Assembly: GCA_003864495.1 (NCBI GenBank)
Contig: ML133379.1
Coordinates: 277,934 to 341,933, forward strand
Origin: Nemopilema nomurai
Taxonomy: Eukaryota; Cnidaria; Scyphozoa; Rhizostomeae; Rhizostomatidae
Direction: 5' to 3'
Length of the DNA stretch: 64,000 nt
This document shows, piece after piece, positions 1 to 12,284 of this stretch (the stretch's first letter is position 1; every line of letters starts with the position of its first letter). Both the position numbers and the translations under genes were made by a program. The notes beneath the pieces were generated by a model. It was not told the DNA's origin. It did not search any database and saw nothing but the letters and a program-made list of their open reading frames with translations.

Positions 1-555
<555 letters not shown>

Positions 556-620
556 ATTGATGTTGCTGGTCCTTCCTGTCCGGCATCAAGAATCGTCCAA
601 GTGCAGGCACGCAGAAAAAC

Positions 621-636
621 AGCTTTTTTAAAAGCT
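621..636 (+). terminator. Histone mRNA 3' stem-loop of H4, unit A
   Basis: Six-base-pair stem AGCTTT/AAAGCT around the loop TTTA, flanked by AAAAC and ACCA. In metazoan histone mRNAs this structure is bound by SLBP and directs 3' processing. The outermost pair is A-U rather than the usual G-C. This AG...CT form follows every H4, H2B and H1 in the window. Confidence 0.95.
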
Positions 637-2100
637 ACCAAAAATGCCAAAGTTGCCTGATTTCGGCCTCGTAGCGTCACACGATTTCAAATTTTGTTTT
701 TCTGCTTTACGTTCAGTAGCTACATTTCGTCAATTTATACTTCTACCCGTTGGTTCGATTGAAACTACCGAATCTGGTCCTGCATATTGCCTTGTTGTAC
801 GTTGTGCCAGTAGATTAGTCAAACTTTCCTTCCTTTGCAGAAAACAGTAAACAAGCCCGTCTCTAGTCACATAATGTGTCGGGTCAGTTATTGATAAACT
901 TGATTCTATATCACTCCATCGTATCGTTGGGGAATTTTTTCCTTATTTGTCAGAGGTTCAACTGTCTATCGTCCTTCATAGTTGCCTGTAGGTAGAAAAT
1001 AATTCACTTAGCAGACTATATTGAGATATATATTGGCTTTTCGGGATTGAGTTCGCGATACCAAGACCAACAACTACTTTTTCTACAAATTGCCACGGAT
1101 TTGTACTCTAGAATTGTATTCCACATCTCAGATTGAAAAAGCCCCTTTTCACCACAGCTTTTCGATTTGCTTCAAGAGATGTGAATAAAGTTCTCATTCC
1201 TATCATTCTAGAACCAAGTTTCTAAAAGGTCGTAATTTTTGTGTGTTGTTGTGAAGACAAACAATTTCAAAAAACTAAATTCTCTGAAAGTTATCAATCT
1301 AGGACTTGATTTTGATATTTTACTATGATTTTATAACCAACGTTAAGACAGTTTACCACATGTTGATATTGAATTGATGTAAAGCAAAGTTGAAATTCTG
1401 TATTATCAATAAATAGGTAGTTTTGACTTGATTCTGATTCCTAGTGTTTAGTAATTTTCATTAAGAGTTGTAAAGGGAGCTTCTTTTGCTATCATTCCAT
1501 AGAATCAACCAATACTTTCATCATATGTCAGTGATGTAAAAGAAAGTTAAAACATTGAGTGCTACAAAATAACAAGCAGTGTTATATTTTGGTTTGATAA
1601 CCTTTTTGAGATTGTTCATTAAAACATGCAAAAGAAGCTTCCTCCTACATCATTTTTGAGGGAAAAGTTAAGCATTTCTTTAATGTAAAACAAAGTGAAA
1701 ATATTGTATTCCAACGAAACAAGCAGTGTTCTATTAGCACTTGTTTACTTTGTTTGACTTTCCATCAAATCTTGTAAAGGAAGCTGCTTTTTTATCATTC
1801 TAGTCTCAATAACCAAGCATTTCTTCATATGTTGGTGAAGTTTAATGTAAGATGAAGTGAAAACATTGTACGAATTTTCCTAGTTACAACTCTCCCTGGA
1901 GGGTTCTCGCCCAATACCGACCCTAAAATGCCCATTATGAAGTACACATAACAACAACGAGAAATGTCGAAAAAAATGTACCGGCACAAGTATGGAGGAA
2001 GGAAAACCTCGTAAACCAGCAACTAGAAATTGGTATTCTATGAGTAAGTAAGAATGTCGTGTGTGTCACAAGAAGGTAAACCAATTTTAGCATCTTTGGT
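637..2100. repeat. H4-H2A spacer, unit A (class I, diverged ~160-bp repeats)
   Basis: AT-rich spacer between convergent H4 and H2A 3' ends; no gene seen. The first part, to about 1100, has the class I sequence shared with units D and E. From about 1180 to 1850 it consists of diverged copies of the ~160-bp monomer that fills the H1-H3 spacers, recognisable by repeated blocks resembling ctatcattcca, tcatcatatg and acaagcagtgtt. A GC-rich inverted repeat (CTCCCTGGAG and flanks) stands out at about 1890-1905. Confidence 0.75.
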
Positions 2101-2116
2101 GGTTTTTAAAAAAACC
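2101..2116 (-). terminator. Histone mRNA 3' stem-loop of H2A, unit A
   Basis: On the minus strand reads GGTTTT-TTTA-AAAACC, flanked by AAAAC and ACC, 49 bases after the H2A stop. It fits the metazoan consensus GGYYYU-UHUH-ARRRCC at every position. This GG...CC form follows every H2A and H3 in the window. Confidence 0.95.
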
Positions 2117-2165
2117 GTTTTTCAATGCATAGATAACCAGAGATGGCCAACCGAAGCGAAGTGAC

Positions 2166-2549
2166 TTATGACTTGGCGGCCTTCGTCTCAGTCTTCTTTG
2201 GAAGAAGCACTGCCTGAATGTTGGGCAAGACACCACCCTGTGCAATGGTGACCCCACTCAGCAACTTGTTCAACTCCTCGTCGTTCCTGATGGCGAGCTG
2301 CAAGTGACGAGGGATGATTCTTGACTTCTTGTTGTCTCTTGCTGCATTGCCAGCCAACTCCAAGATTTCTGCAGACAGATACTCGAGTACGGCTGCCAAA
2401 TAGACGGGAGCCCCAGAGCCAACTCGCTCGGCATAGTTGCCCTTCCTCAACAATCGGTGGATACGTCCGACTGGAAACTGTAATCCAGCTCTGGATGTCC
2501 TAGATCTCGCCTTAGCCTTGGCTTTTCCACCTTTTCCACGTCCAGACAT
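2166..2549 (-). CDS. H2A: Histone H2A, unit A
   Basis: Canonical replication-dependent H2A of 127 residues, which dimerises with H2B. It has the tail [16 protein letters not shown], the fold beginning at [23 protein letters not shown], the acidic-patch segment around [15 protein letters not shown], and the C-terminal docking segment [16 protein letters not shown] followed by TKAAKS. There is no SQ(E/D) C-terminal motif, so it is not H2A.X, and it lacks H2A.Z features. The frame is open further upstream, but the start is set at the invariant MSGRGKGG. It is divergent from H2B with 335 bases between the two start codons. Confidence 0.98.
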   Translation of the reverse strand: MSGRGKGGKAKAKARSRTSRAGLQFPVGRIHRLLRKGNYAERVGSGAPVYLAAVLEYLSAEILELAGNAARDNKKSRIIPRHLQLAIRNDEELNKLLSGVTIAQGGVLPNIQAVLLPKKTETKAAKS

Positions 2550-2884
2550 GATTGCTATAATAACAGATTTTCTAATCGAGTTGACTTGACTGCGAAAGTG
2601 CAAGGGAACGATTGCTAGTAGTACCCGCCAAAAGCAACATTTCAAAGCGGCATTCATTCGAAACGCGCCAATCGTCGCCTGCTCGAGTCGGCCATTTCGA
2701 CGAACCAGGCGAAGACAGCCAATCGGCTGCGACCCTGGTCGGTCACGCGGTCTTCGGGCTCATTCTCGATGGCAAGGCGAGCTGGACTCAAATAAAGCAA
2801 GCGTGCCTTGGCGCCAAACCATCAAACCAACTTGCTTGTCTCGAATTTAGAGTTGAGTGAATTTTTAAGAGAAAAGTCGCAAAC
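2550..2884. promoter_or_regulatory. Bidirectional H2A/H2B promoter, unit A
   Basis: Divergent promoter between H2A (left) and H2B (right), clearly less AT-rich than the spacers. Visible elements are CCAAT boxes at 2668-2672 and 2719-2723, a TATA-like AAATAAAG at about 2790-2797, and GGCGCC at 2810-2815 followed by AAA, giving the E2F-like TTTGGCGC on the minus strand about 70 bases before the H2B start. The whole region is conserved in units C to F. Element functions are inferred from motif matches. Confidence 0.75.
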
Positions 2885-3292
2885 ATGTCTGACGCCCCAG
2901 CTAAAGGAGGAAAACAGGCCCCGAAGGTCGCCAAGAAGGGAGAGAAGAAAGCAGGAGTTGGTAAAAAGGGTGGCAAGGCCGGCTCAGGAGAAAAGAAAAG
3001 GACGAAGAAGCGCAAGGAAAGCTACTCTATCTACATCTACAAGGTGCTCAAACAAGTCCACCCTGACACGGGAATTTCCAGCAAGGCCATGAGCATCATG
3101 AACTCGTTTGTCAACGACATTTTCGAGAGGATCGCTCAAGAAGCCTCGCGACTTGCCCACTACAACAAGAAGGCGACGATCACTTCGAGGGAAATCCAGA
3201 CATCTGTCCGACTTCTCCTTCCCGGTGAACTTGCCAAGCATGCTGTCAGCGAGGGCACCAAGGCCGTCACCAAGTACACGTCCAGCAAGTAA
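2885..3292 (+). CDS. H2B: Histone H2B, unit A
   Basis: Core histone H2B, 135 residues, partner of H2A. The lysine-rich N-terminal tail (residues 1-43) includes the [21 protein letters not shown] repression-type basic stretch (shown here only in part as [10 protein letters not shown]). The fold starts at [23 protein letters not shown], and the C-terminal helix contains [17 protein letters not shown] with the conserved ubiquitylation lysine in AVTKYTSSK. The tail is longer than that of typical vertebrate H2B (about 126 residues in all). The start is the first ATG, after AAAC. A stem-loop follows 62 bases after the stop. Confidence 0.98.
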   Translation: MSDAPAKGGKQAPKVAKKGEKKAGVGKKGGKAGSGEKKRTKKRKESYSIYIYKVLKQVHPDTGISSKAMSIMNSFVNDIFERIAQEASRLAHYNKKATITSREIQTSVRLLLPGELAKHAVSEGTKAVTKYTSSK

Positions 3293-3354
3293 ACCACTTG
3301 GGCTGCCCTGGAGAGTTTGCTTCATTCTGCTCTCAAACGGTCGACATAAAAAAC

Positions 3355-3370
3355 AGCTTTTTTAAAAGCT
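3355..3370 (+). terminator. Histone mRNA 3' stem-loop of H2B, unit A
   Basis: AG...CT form with loop TTTA, followed by ACCAAA, 62 bases after the H2B stop. Confidence 0.95.
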
Positions 3371-5535
3371 ACCAAATTCGCCAATTTTTTCCTCAACCTC
3401 AAACACACACGACCAATTGTTTACCATTTTATTTTTTCAACATTTTGTTTTAACTTGAGCGAGTGAGAGTGCCATAGCCCAATTTTGTTATCAAAAACAC
3501 TATCGAAACCCTCAGAATGAAAGCCATTCTATAAATGACTGATTTTAGGGCTGCCCTCATGTATAGGACTGATTTTAAAATTGGTATCTTGAGGATCCTT
3601 ATTGTATGATTCCAAACACACATCAAGCATAAAGTCTTTCATAACAATATTCTGCCAACCCTCAATATTCTCAAATTTTTTAACCTAACCTAATATCATT
3701 CGTAAATCATTCTTGCCCAACACACAAATTCTTGATAAGAAATTCTCTAAGGAGCATACAAATTTGTTTACCAGAAATTTTTTAACCTAACCTAATATCA
3801 TTCGTAAATCATTCTTGCCCAACACACAAATTCTTGATAAGAAATTCTCCTAGGAGCATACAAATTTGTTTACCAGAAATAGTAACAATAATACATGAAA
3901 CCTTTCAGCCTTTTTCCTTGGCATATGCTCTTTTGATGAAAAGCAAAATTCACTGTTTTTAAAAAAACAGGTTTCCACTTTGTGGAGGCAATCTGTATAT
4001 GCTTGATGGTTATTTCACTTGCCCCAATATATTTTCAGTGCTTGCATAGAACACACAAAACTAAACTAACAAACATGACATGTAATTCTGGATAACCACT
4101 TTCATTTACCCAATTAAATCAGAAATACATCTTATTTATAAAACGTATTTGATAATTATGAATAATGATAATGAATTGATCTAATAATACCCGTTTTCTC
4201 TTTAATAAGAAACCTGAATGGGTCCTATTACTAAAAGTTTCTTAATTTTTCTCTAGTTTCTAGTACTAAAAGTTTCTATTTTTAGTTTCTTCCCTTGTAT
4301 ATTAATTGTATTATAGTTTATGACACAACAGTAAGATTTGATAGTGTATCTTTTGTTCATTATTCTTATCGAAACAGGGATACTTTTTATCAAGACACCC
4401 GGTACAGTGTGCTTTAATTCTTGTATTATTTTCATATTGTTACCGAGACTCCCAGTACTTATTATTTTCCGGCTCAGAAAGTCAGCCTTATTTTTTCGGA
4501 GTTTCTTAAATATATTGATTTAGTTCTAAAAGTTTCTTAAATTTTTGGAGCTTTAGTACTAGGTTTCTTATAAACCGATTTCCTATCATAAAAGAAACGT
4601 GTTATCACTGATTGATACATGAAGAGCAAGGCATTGACATTTGGTTCAAAGGTCAATAAAAAAAACTAAACAAAAATAAGTAAAAATATCAGACAATTAC
4701 AAATGCAACAAATTTCATAGCGGTTTTAAAACATAGAAGGAACACCGCGAAGGCTTCTCCCATAACAGATCCCATAACATTTTAGTCGGGTAGTGGCGCA
4801 AATGTCGGGCAAAATATTATGTACACCCCCCCCCCCCAAAAAATACCAGTTACTCCCTGTTTTTGTCTCCTTTCAACATCAAGAAAAGCCAGCCTTTCCT
4901 TTTACCCTTTCACATATGCGGGTTACATTTCTCACCTTCATTTACAGGTGAAAAATGTAAAAATGTTATCAGTTTAAAATGCCAATATTCATTGTTCAAA
5001 ATGAGTGTGGACTTCCAAATTTCAATTTTATGAATTTCAAATTTTCAAACAATTTTGCATTACGATCTATTTATGGTGCAAATCGTCAGATTTGTCAAAA
5101 TCAGCTTCGTTTTGCCTTTTCGAACTTTGTAATGACAGATCATGTCTGGCATCAAGACTTGTGCTTCCTCAATCCGAATTTCAACTTAATTTTTCGCGAT
5201 CAAAGAGCTTACGAAAGGCTTGCACAGTCTGTCCAGCAAGCCACTATTTGAAAGTCTCCAAAACATCAATCCATTATCATTTTCGAAGCATGCCGAGGGA
5301 GGAAACAAATCTAGTTTAACGTGGAACGAAAGCATTTCCCAACAACGCAACACGATGTGGAGAATTGCGCTCATAGGCATTACCTGTACCCCTCAAAAAG
5401 CATCTTTATAAAGAAATGCATACATAGACAATTTAGTTTCGATACTTTGAATAATCTTTTTGCGTTATTTTAATGTCTATGGTCCAATTAATGTAGGCAA
5501 AGAAGCACAACATCGACGGCCATTTGGTCAGCGGT
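3371..5535. other. H2B-H1 spacer, unit A
   Basis: Non-coding AT-rich spacer with no supported gene. It contains a 102-bp direct duplication (3681-3884), two GACACCCGGTAC-like motifs at about 4394-4460 among repeats of ctaaaagtttctta, and a C12-13 tract near 4827. The H1-proximal part from about 4860 is shared with other units. This unit lacks the small CAGGG-ended MITE and the CAGGGGCGTA-ended segment found in units C, E and F. Confidence 0.7.
3681..3884. repeat. 102-bp tandem duplication in H2B-H1 spacer, unit A
   Basis: Two copies, 3681-3782 and 3783-3884, both starting TAACCTAACCTAATATCATT and ending in a TTACCAGAAAT stretch, differing at only a few positions (tctaaggagc versus tcctaggagc). 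The other units carry this segment once, except unit C, which has a different duplication of it. Confidence 0.9.
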
Positions 5536-5554
5536 CACGTGTACTTTTGGCGCC
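5536..5554 (+). promoter_or_regulatory. H1 promoter elements CACGTG and GGCGCC, unit A
   Basis: CACGTG (5536-5541) lies seven bases before GGCGCC (5549-5554); the latter is part of TTTTGGCGCC, an E2F-like match on the plus strand. It lies about 130 bases before the H1 start and is identical upstream of the other three H1 genes. E-box plus E2F-like function is inferred. Confidence 0.6.
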
Positions 5555-5682
5555 TAGATGCAAAATGATTTTGAATCGTTGACCGAAAGTGAAGGAGGGC
5601 ATCCAGTTTTGTGTCGCAGTTGCGAAGAAGTTTACGTTAGATTGTCGAACCACTTGCTCATTTCCAAAAAAAAGCCATCGTT

Positions 5683-6315
5683 ATGGATTCATCTGCGGCG
5701 TCACCCAAGAAAGCCAAAAAGGCAGCAGCACCCAAGAAGCCGGCTGCTCATCCTGCATACAAGGACATGATCGCAGAGGCAATCAGAAGCCTGAAGGAAA
5801 GAAACGGCTCGTCGAGGCAGAAGATTGCCAAGTATTTGCAGGCTAATTACAAAGGCCTTGGTGATGAGAGCGCTTTGAAGAGAAACCTGAAGGCTTCCTT
5901 GAAGAAACTTGTCGCATCGGGCTCACTCGTGCAGACGAAGGGGGTGGGAGCTTCGGGGTCGTTCAAGCTACCTGTCGCCGCGAAGAAAGCAGCAGCAGAA
6001 AAGAAGCCGGTCGCAGCAAAGAAAGCTGTGAAAAAGCCAGCAGCACAGGCTAAGAAGAGTACGCAGGCTAAAAAGGCCAGTACCAGCTCAGTGAAGAAGA
6101 GTCCCGCGAAAAAGAAGGCAACGACAGCGAAGAAAGCAACTGGTGCTAGCAAGTCCCCCAAGAAGCCCAAAGCTAAAGTAGCCAAGAAACCAAAGGCTGC
6201 TGCAAGCAAGAAGGCTTCGGTGGTTGGAAAGAGCAAACCGAAAAAGGCTGCAGCTAAGAAGACGGCAAAGTCACCTGCTGCAAAGAAATCCAAGGCCAGC
6301 AAGTCGAAGAACTGA
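5683..6315 (+). CDS. H1: Linker histone H1, unit A
   Basis: Linker histone, 210 residues, binding nucleosome dyad and linker DNA. It has a short N-terminal tail with an SPKK motif, a winged-helix globular domain at about residues 22-95 (HPAYKDMIAEAI, SSRQKIAKYLQANY, ALKRNLKASLKKLVASGSL, then the GVGASGSFKL wing), and a C-terminal tail of about 110 residues that is almost entirely K, A, S and P. SPKK/SPAKK motifs there are likely CDK phosphorylation sites. The start is the ATG in GTTATGGATTC. The tail reads KASVVGK where units C and E have VAG and AAG. A long antisense frame across it is a composition artefact. Confidence 0.97.
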   Translation: MDSSAASPKKAKKAAAPKKPAAHPAYKDMIAEAIRSLKERNGSSRQKIAKYLQANYKGLGDESALKRNLKASLKKLVASGSLVQTKGVGASGSFKLPVAAKKAAAEKKPVAAKKAVKKPAAQAKKSTQAKKASTSSVKKSPAKKKATTAKKATGASKSPKKPKAKVAKKPKAAASKKASVVGKSKPKKAAAKKTAKSPAAKKSKASKSKN

Positions 6316-6370
6316 GGGCTCAGTTCTCCAGACATGTTCGTCTTAGTGCGCCATCCTGTCCATGCAAAAC

Positions 6371-6386
6371 AGCTTTTTTAAAAGCT
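6371..6386 (+). terminator. Histone mRNA 3' stem-loop of H1, unit A
   Basis: AG...CT form, 55 bases after the H1 stop. Its presence marks H1 as replication-dependent as well. Confidence 0.95.
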
Positions 6387-9300
6387 ACCAAATAGTTGGA
6401 TATCTTGTCTTGACAAGCCTTGTTGGCTGCATCGATCACTCGAATTTTCAATGGCTTGTTTGCTTTCTGCGTAGACCAACCCAACATTAGAATGAGCATA
6501 CCTATAGCTTAAATGGTTACTGATTGTTTCAGCTTAACCATAACTGTGATCTGAAGGTTTCCGTCCAGAAACTCTGAAACATGTGGTGGGTTGGCTTGGT
6601 AACATTTAGAGAAGCTTTTTAATACTGTGGTTCTGTAATGCATGCAAAATAAGTTTTGAAAGAAGCAACTTGAGACTTGTCTTTGAACACTGTGAATATT
6701 AGTTTTTATTGGGAAGTGAAAAGAGCATTATATTCAAAAAAGAAGGCTCAACCTATTTACCATAACCTGTGTCAGGCTCAACCTCTTTTCTGGTAGGTAA
6801 AGTTAAATTTTTAACACACTGTTTTCATAAAACCAGCAGTTCTGGACTCTTTGTTAGCAATAAAATGTGTGGAATTCAAATTGAATAGTGACTTAGAAAG
6901 TTTTCCATCCAATCTGACAAAAGTGAATTTTGGGACACTTTTTGAAACACTTTCTCACCACAGCTTCTCGATTTGCTTTAAGAGATGTGAATAAAGTTCT
7001 CATTCCTATCATTCTTGGACCAGATTTCTAAAATTTCAGCAAAGTTTGGTATTGTTGTGAAGACAAACAATTTCAAAAAACTAAATTCCCTGAAAGCTAT
7101 CAATCTAGGACTTGATTTTGATATTTTACTATTATCTTATAACCAGCATTAAAACAATTTACCATGTGTTGATGTTGAATTGATGTAAAACAAAGTTTAA
7201 ATTCTGCATTCTCAATAAAAAGATAGTTTTGACTTGCACCTGATTCCTAGTGTTTAGTAATTTTCATTAAGAGTTGTAAAGGGAGCTTCTTTTGCTATCA
7301 TTTCATCAAATCAACCAATACTTTCATCAGATGTCCAGTGATGTAAAAGAAAGTTAAAACGCTGTAGTAATCCAAAATGGCAAGCAGTTTTATAGTTTGG
7401 TTTGATACTTTTTGAGGTTTTCATCAAGATTTGCATAGGAAGCTTCTTTTAGTAGAATCATTCCAAAATCAACAACAAGCAATTCATCATATATTGGTGT
7501 TGTTTGATGTAAAACAGTCCAGTGAAAATAGTCCATTTCCATAAAACAAGCATTGTTTTATTCTTGGGTTTTATAACTTTTTGAGATTGTTCATCAAAAG
7601 ATGTAAAAGAAGCTTCCTCCTCTATCATTATTGAGGGAAAGTTAAGCATTTCATTATATGATAGTGTTGTTTGATGTAAAATAAAGTGAAAACATTGTAT
7701 TCCAATAAAACAAGCAGTGTTTTATTACGACTTATTACCTTTGTTTGATTTTTCACCAAGTCTTGACTCATCATTCTAGACTCAATAACCTAGGATTTCT
7801 TTGTACCTTTATGCAGTTTGATGTAAAATGAAGTGAAAACACTGTATTTCCATGAAATAAGCAAGGTTGCACTTGGGTTTGATAACTTTTTTATGGTTCT
7901 TTATAAAGGGCTTTAGAGTAAGCTTTTGTTGCAATCATGCCAAAAACAACAATCAAACAGTTTGTCATATGATTGTGTTGTTGATTCAAAACAAAGTTAA
8001 AATTCTGTATTCTTACTAAGCATTTTGATTTGATTTGGATTCCTAGTGTTGGGTGATTTTCATCAAGAGTTGTAAAGAAAGCTTACTTTGCTATCATTCC
8101 AGAATCAATAATCATACATTTCATCATATGTTGGTGCTATTTGCGAGTAAAATATGAAGAACTGCAGTTCCATAAAGCAAGCAGTGTTATACTTAAGCTT
8201 GATAACTTTTTGTGGTTCTTCTTCAGGACATGGAAAGAATTCTTCTTTTTAAATCATTCTGGATTCAATAACCAAGTATTTAGGGATATAAAAGTGGTTT
8301 TTTATGTTAAACAAAATAAAAATACTGCTTTCCCAGAAATCAAGTAGTATTATTCTTGGGTCTGACAATTTTTTAAGATTCTTCATCTAAACATGCATAG
8401 AAAGCGTCTTTTGATATCATTCCAGAATCAATAATCAAGCACTTCTTCATATGAAAGTGTTCTTTTTGTAAAACAGAAAGAAAATGCTGAATCTCCAAAA
8501 AACAAGAAGTTTTTTCTTAGGTCTGACAACTTTTTGATGTTCTTCTTCAAGACATGCAAAGCCAGCTTCTTTGATATCATTCCCGAATCCATAATGAAGC
8601 AATTCATCATATGATAGTGTTGTTTGATTTAAAGCAAAGTTAAAATTATGTATTCTTATCAGACAAGCAGTTTTGATTTGATTTAGATTCCCAGTGTTGG
8701 GTAATTTTCATCAAGAGTTGTAAAGGGAGTTTCTTTTTATATAATTTCATAATCATCAATCAATGTTTCATCATTTGTTGGTGTTCTTTAATGTTGAACA
8801 GAGTATAAACACTGTTTTGACATAAATCAAGCAGTGTTATGTTAGGAATTGTTTATTTTGTTTGATTTTTCATCAAGAGTTGTAGAGGAATCTGCTTTTC
8901 CATCATTCTAGGCTCAATAACCAAGCATTTGTTCATATGTTGGTGCTGTTTGATCTAAAGTAAAGAGAAAAAACTGTTTTCCCTTTAAATAAGCAGGGTT
9001 ATACTTGGGTTTGATAACTTTTTTAAGATTCTTTATCTAAAGTTTTAGAAAAAGCTCTTTTGCTAGCATTCTAGACTAAAAAATCAAGCATTTTATCGCA
9101 TGTTTTTGGGGATAATAAAAGTAAAAGTACTGTAGTTAAATAAAACAAGCAGTGTTATACTTGAGTTTGACAACTTTTTGAGGTTCTTGATAAAGAGTTT
9201 CAAAGTAAGCTTCATTTGTAATCATGGCAAAATCAATAATCAAACAATTCACCATTTGACAGTGTTGTTTGATTTAAAACAAGTTAAAATTCTATATTCT

Positions 9301-10706
9301 CATTGACAAGTAGTTTTGATTTGATTTGGATTCCTAGTGTTGGGTTATTTTCATCAAGATCTGTAAAGGAAGCTTCTTTTTATATAATTTCATGATCATC
9401 AATCAATGTTTTCGTCATATGTTGGTGTTCTTTGATGTAAAACAAAATAAAAACACTGTTTTTTCATAAAACAAGCAGTGTTTTACCTGGATTTGATAAC
9501 TTTGTTGGGTTTTCCTTCAAAACTTGTAAAGGAAGCTTTTTGCTATCATTCCAGAATCAACAATAAAGCAGGTAATCACATCTTGGTGCAGTTTGATAAA
9601 TTTTGGTTTGATATTTTTTGAGATTTGTAATGAAGAATTGAAATGAAAGCTTCCTTTGCTATCATTCCACAACCAAAATCAAGCATTTCATCATGTGATA
9701 GTCTCCTTTGATGTAAAACAGATAATGAAAGTGCTGCATTTCCATTAAACAAGCAGTGTCATACTTGGGTTTGACAACATTTTGAGGTTCTTCAAAAAGT
9801 TTTGTAAAGAAAGCTTCTTTTTATAGAGTTTTTGCAAAAATTCAATTTTCTTTCCTTATGATTCAAAAACCATCTTTCTGTATTCATTTTCCATATGTTT
9901 GTGTAGTAACCACTCAAAAGAAATGACTCTTGAGTTGATTTGGACCACTAAATGTGTGAAAACTACATAAGAGGGTTGAAGGAGCCCTCCATTCCATCAT
10001 TCCCAAATCAGTTTTCTACCAATTATATTTTGACAACCTTTTGACCTAACAATTTACTATTTGTTCATTACGCAGAGAAGGCTTCAATTAAGCGAGAGGG
10101 CTTCAATGAAGAGTGTTATCCATCTCATCATTTCAATATCCTTTTCTTAATTCTAAACAATTTACCACATGTTGATAAGCAATGTAAGACCTGGTTTTGA
10201 CTTGAAAATGTCGGCACGAATTTACCCGTAAGACACACCTAGTCATACTACATTCACGAAATAGCTGACCTAAAATGATTTTTCCAGAACGTAAAAAGGG
10301 GCAGCTGTATCGCGTTGTTTATGTAATGGAGACAGCTTTAGATTTGATTTAGAGAGCAGTTGGGTGGATTTACAAAAGAAAGGTAGATGCAGCTCTTCAG
10401 AATAATGTGTCTGTTAGCACATAAATAAAAGATCATTAGGGGCTTTCAGAAACCCTTTAATCAGAGTAACTCATTAGCGTAGCCAAAAGAATACTACCTA
10501 TAAAGAATATAATAAAATATAAACTTTGACTAATTAGTAATCTGTAAGAGGAATTTATTTCGAAAATTGAATATTCAATTTAGCTAATTTTATATTGTGC
10601 TTTATTACTTTGGTAGGTTTTGTACATGAATGCATAGGCGGAAATCTATAGAGAAATATCGCTGTGTGCAATGGGATAGAGAAACATCGTTTCTGGCGTT
10701 CATGGT
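6387..10706. repeat. H1-H3 spacer, unit A: array of diverged ~160-bp repeats
   Basis: From about 7130 to 9830 the spacer is at least 16 head-to-tail, strongly diverged monomers. The anchor block (ctatcattcca and variants) recurs near 7290, 7461, 7625, 7769, 7926, 8091, 8254, 8416, 8575, 8740, 8901, 9064, 9217, 9386, 9541 and 9659, mostly 153-169 bases apart. Each monomer also carries tcatcatatgttggtgtt, tttgatgtaaaacaaag and a pair AACACTG...CAGTGTT. The flanks (6387-7100 and 9840-10706) are single-copy within a unit but conserved between units. Small frames here lack ATG starts or are not maintained, so no gene is called. Confidence 0.85.
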
Positions 10707-10722
10707 GGTTTTTAAAAAAACC
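10707..10722 (-). terminator. Histone mRNA 3' stem-loop of H3, unit A
   Basis: GG...CC form on the minus strand, 46 bases after the H3 stop. Confidence 0.95.
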
Positions 10723-10768
10723 GTTTTAAACGAAATCCCATCTGAAAAGATGTGATGGAGTGAGTTGC

Positions 10769-12204
<1,436 letters not shown>

Positions 12205-12268
12205 TTCATGTTGCTGGTCCTTCCTGTCCGGCAATCAAGATTCGTCCAAGTGCAAGCAACAGAAAAAC

Positions 12269-12284
12269 AGCTTTTTTAAAAGCT
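12269..12284 (+). terminator. Histone mRNA 3' stem-loop of H4, unit B
   Basis: Intact AG...CT stem-loop, 64 bases after the stop. Confidence 0.95.

Noticed and set aside
2166..2657. Extended 163-codon version of H2A, and similar upstream extensions of H3, H1 and H4
   Set aside because: Extensions run into promoter DNA, are not in frame in all units, and would add unusual N-termini to proteins whose tails are invariant.
4820..4840. C-run near 4827 and G-runs near 25673, 48952 and 63300 as possible quadruplex sites
   Set aside because: Uninterrupted homopolymers of uncertain length; they look like slippage-prone transposon-end sequence and assembly weak points, not an organised motif.
3371..5535. 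5S rRNA, tRNA or U-snRNA genes in the spacers, as occur in some invertebrate histone arrays
   Set aside because: No A/B-box tRNA-like or recognisable 5S or snRNA sequence was seen by eye; a covariance-model search would be decisive.
5847..6335. 162-codon antisense frame across H1 (also over the other H1 copies)
   Set aside because: It is the complement of the K/A-rich tail and reads as a low-complexity F/L/A protein; a shadow of H1 with no independent support.
8141..8347. 68-codon frame recurring in spacers of several units (8141, 14202, 30095, 54033)
   Set aside because: It starts at TTG, not ATG, lies within the ~160-bp repeat monomers, and its recurrence follows from the repeated spacer.
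7130..9840. CRISPR-like array of regularly spaced repeats
   Set aside because: The whole ~160-bp monomer is repetitive and diverged, there are no short identical repeats with unique spacers, and the context is eukaryotic.
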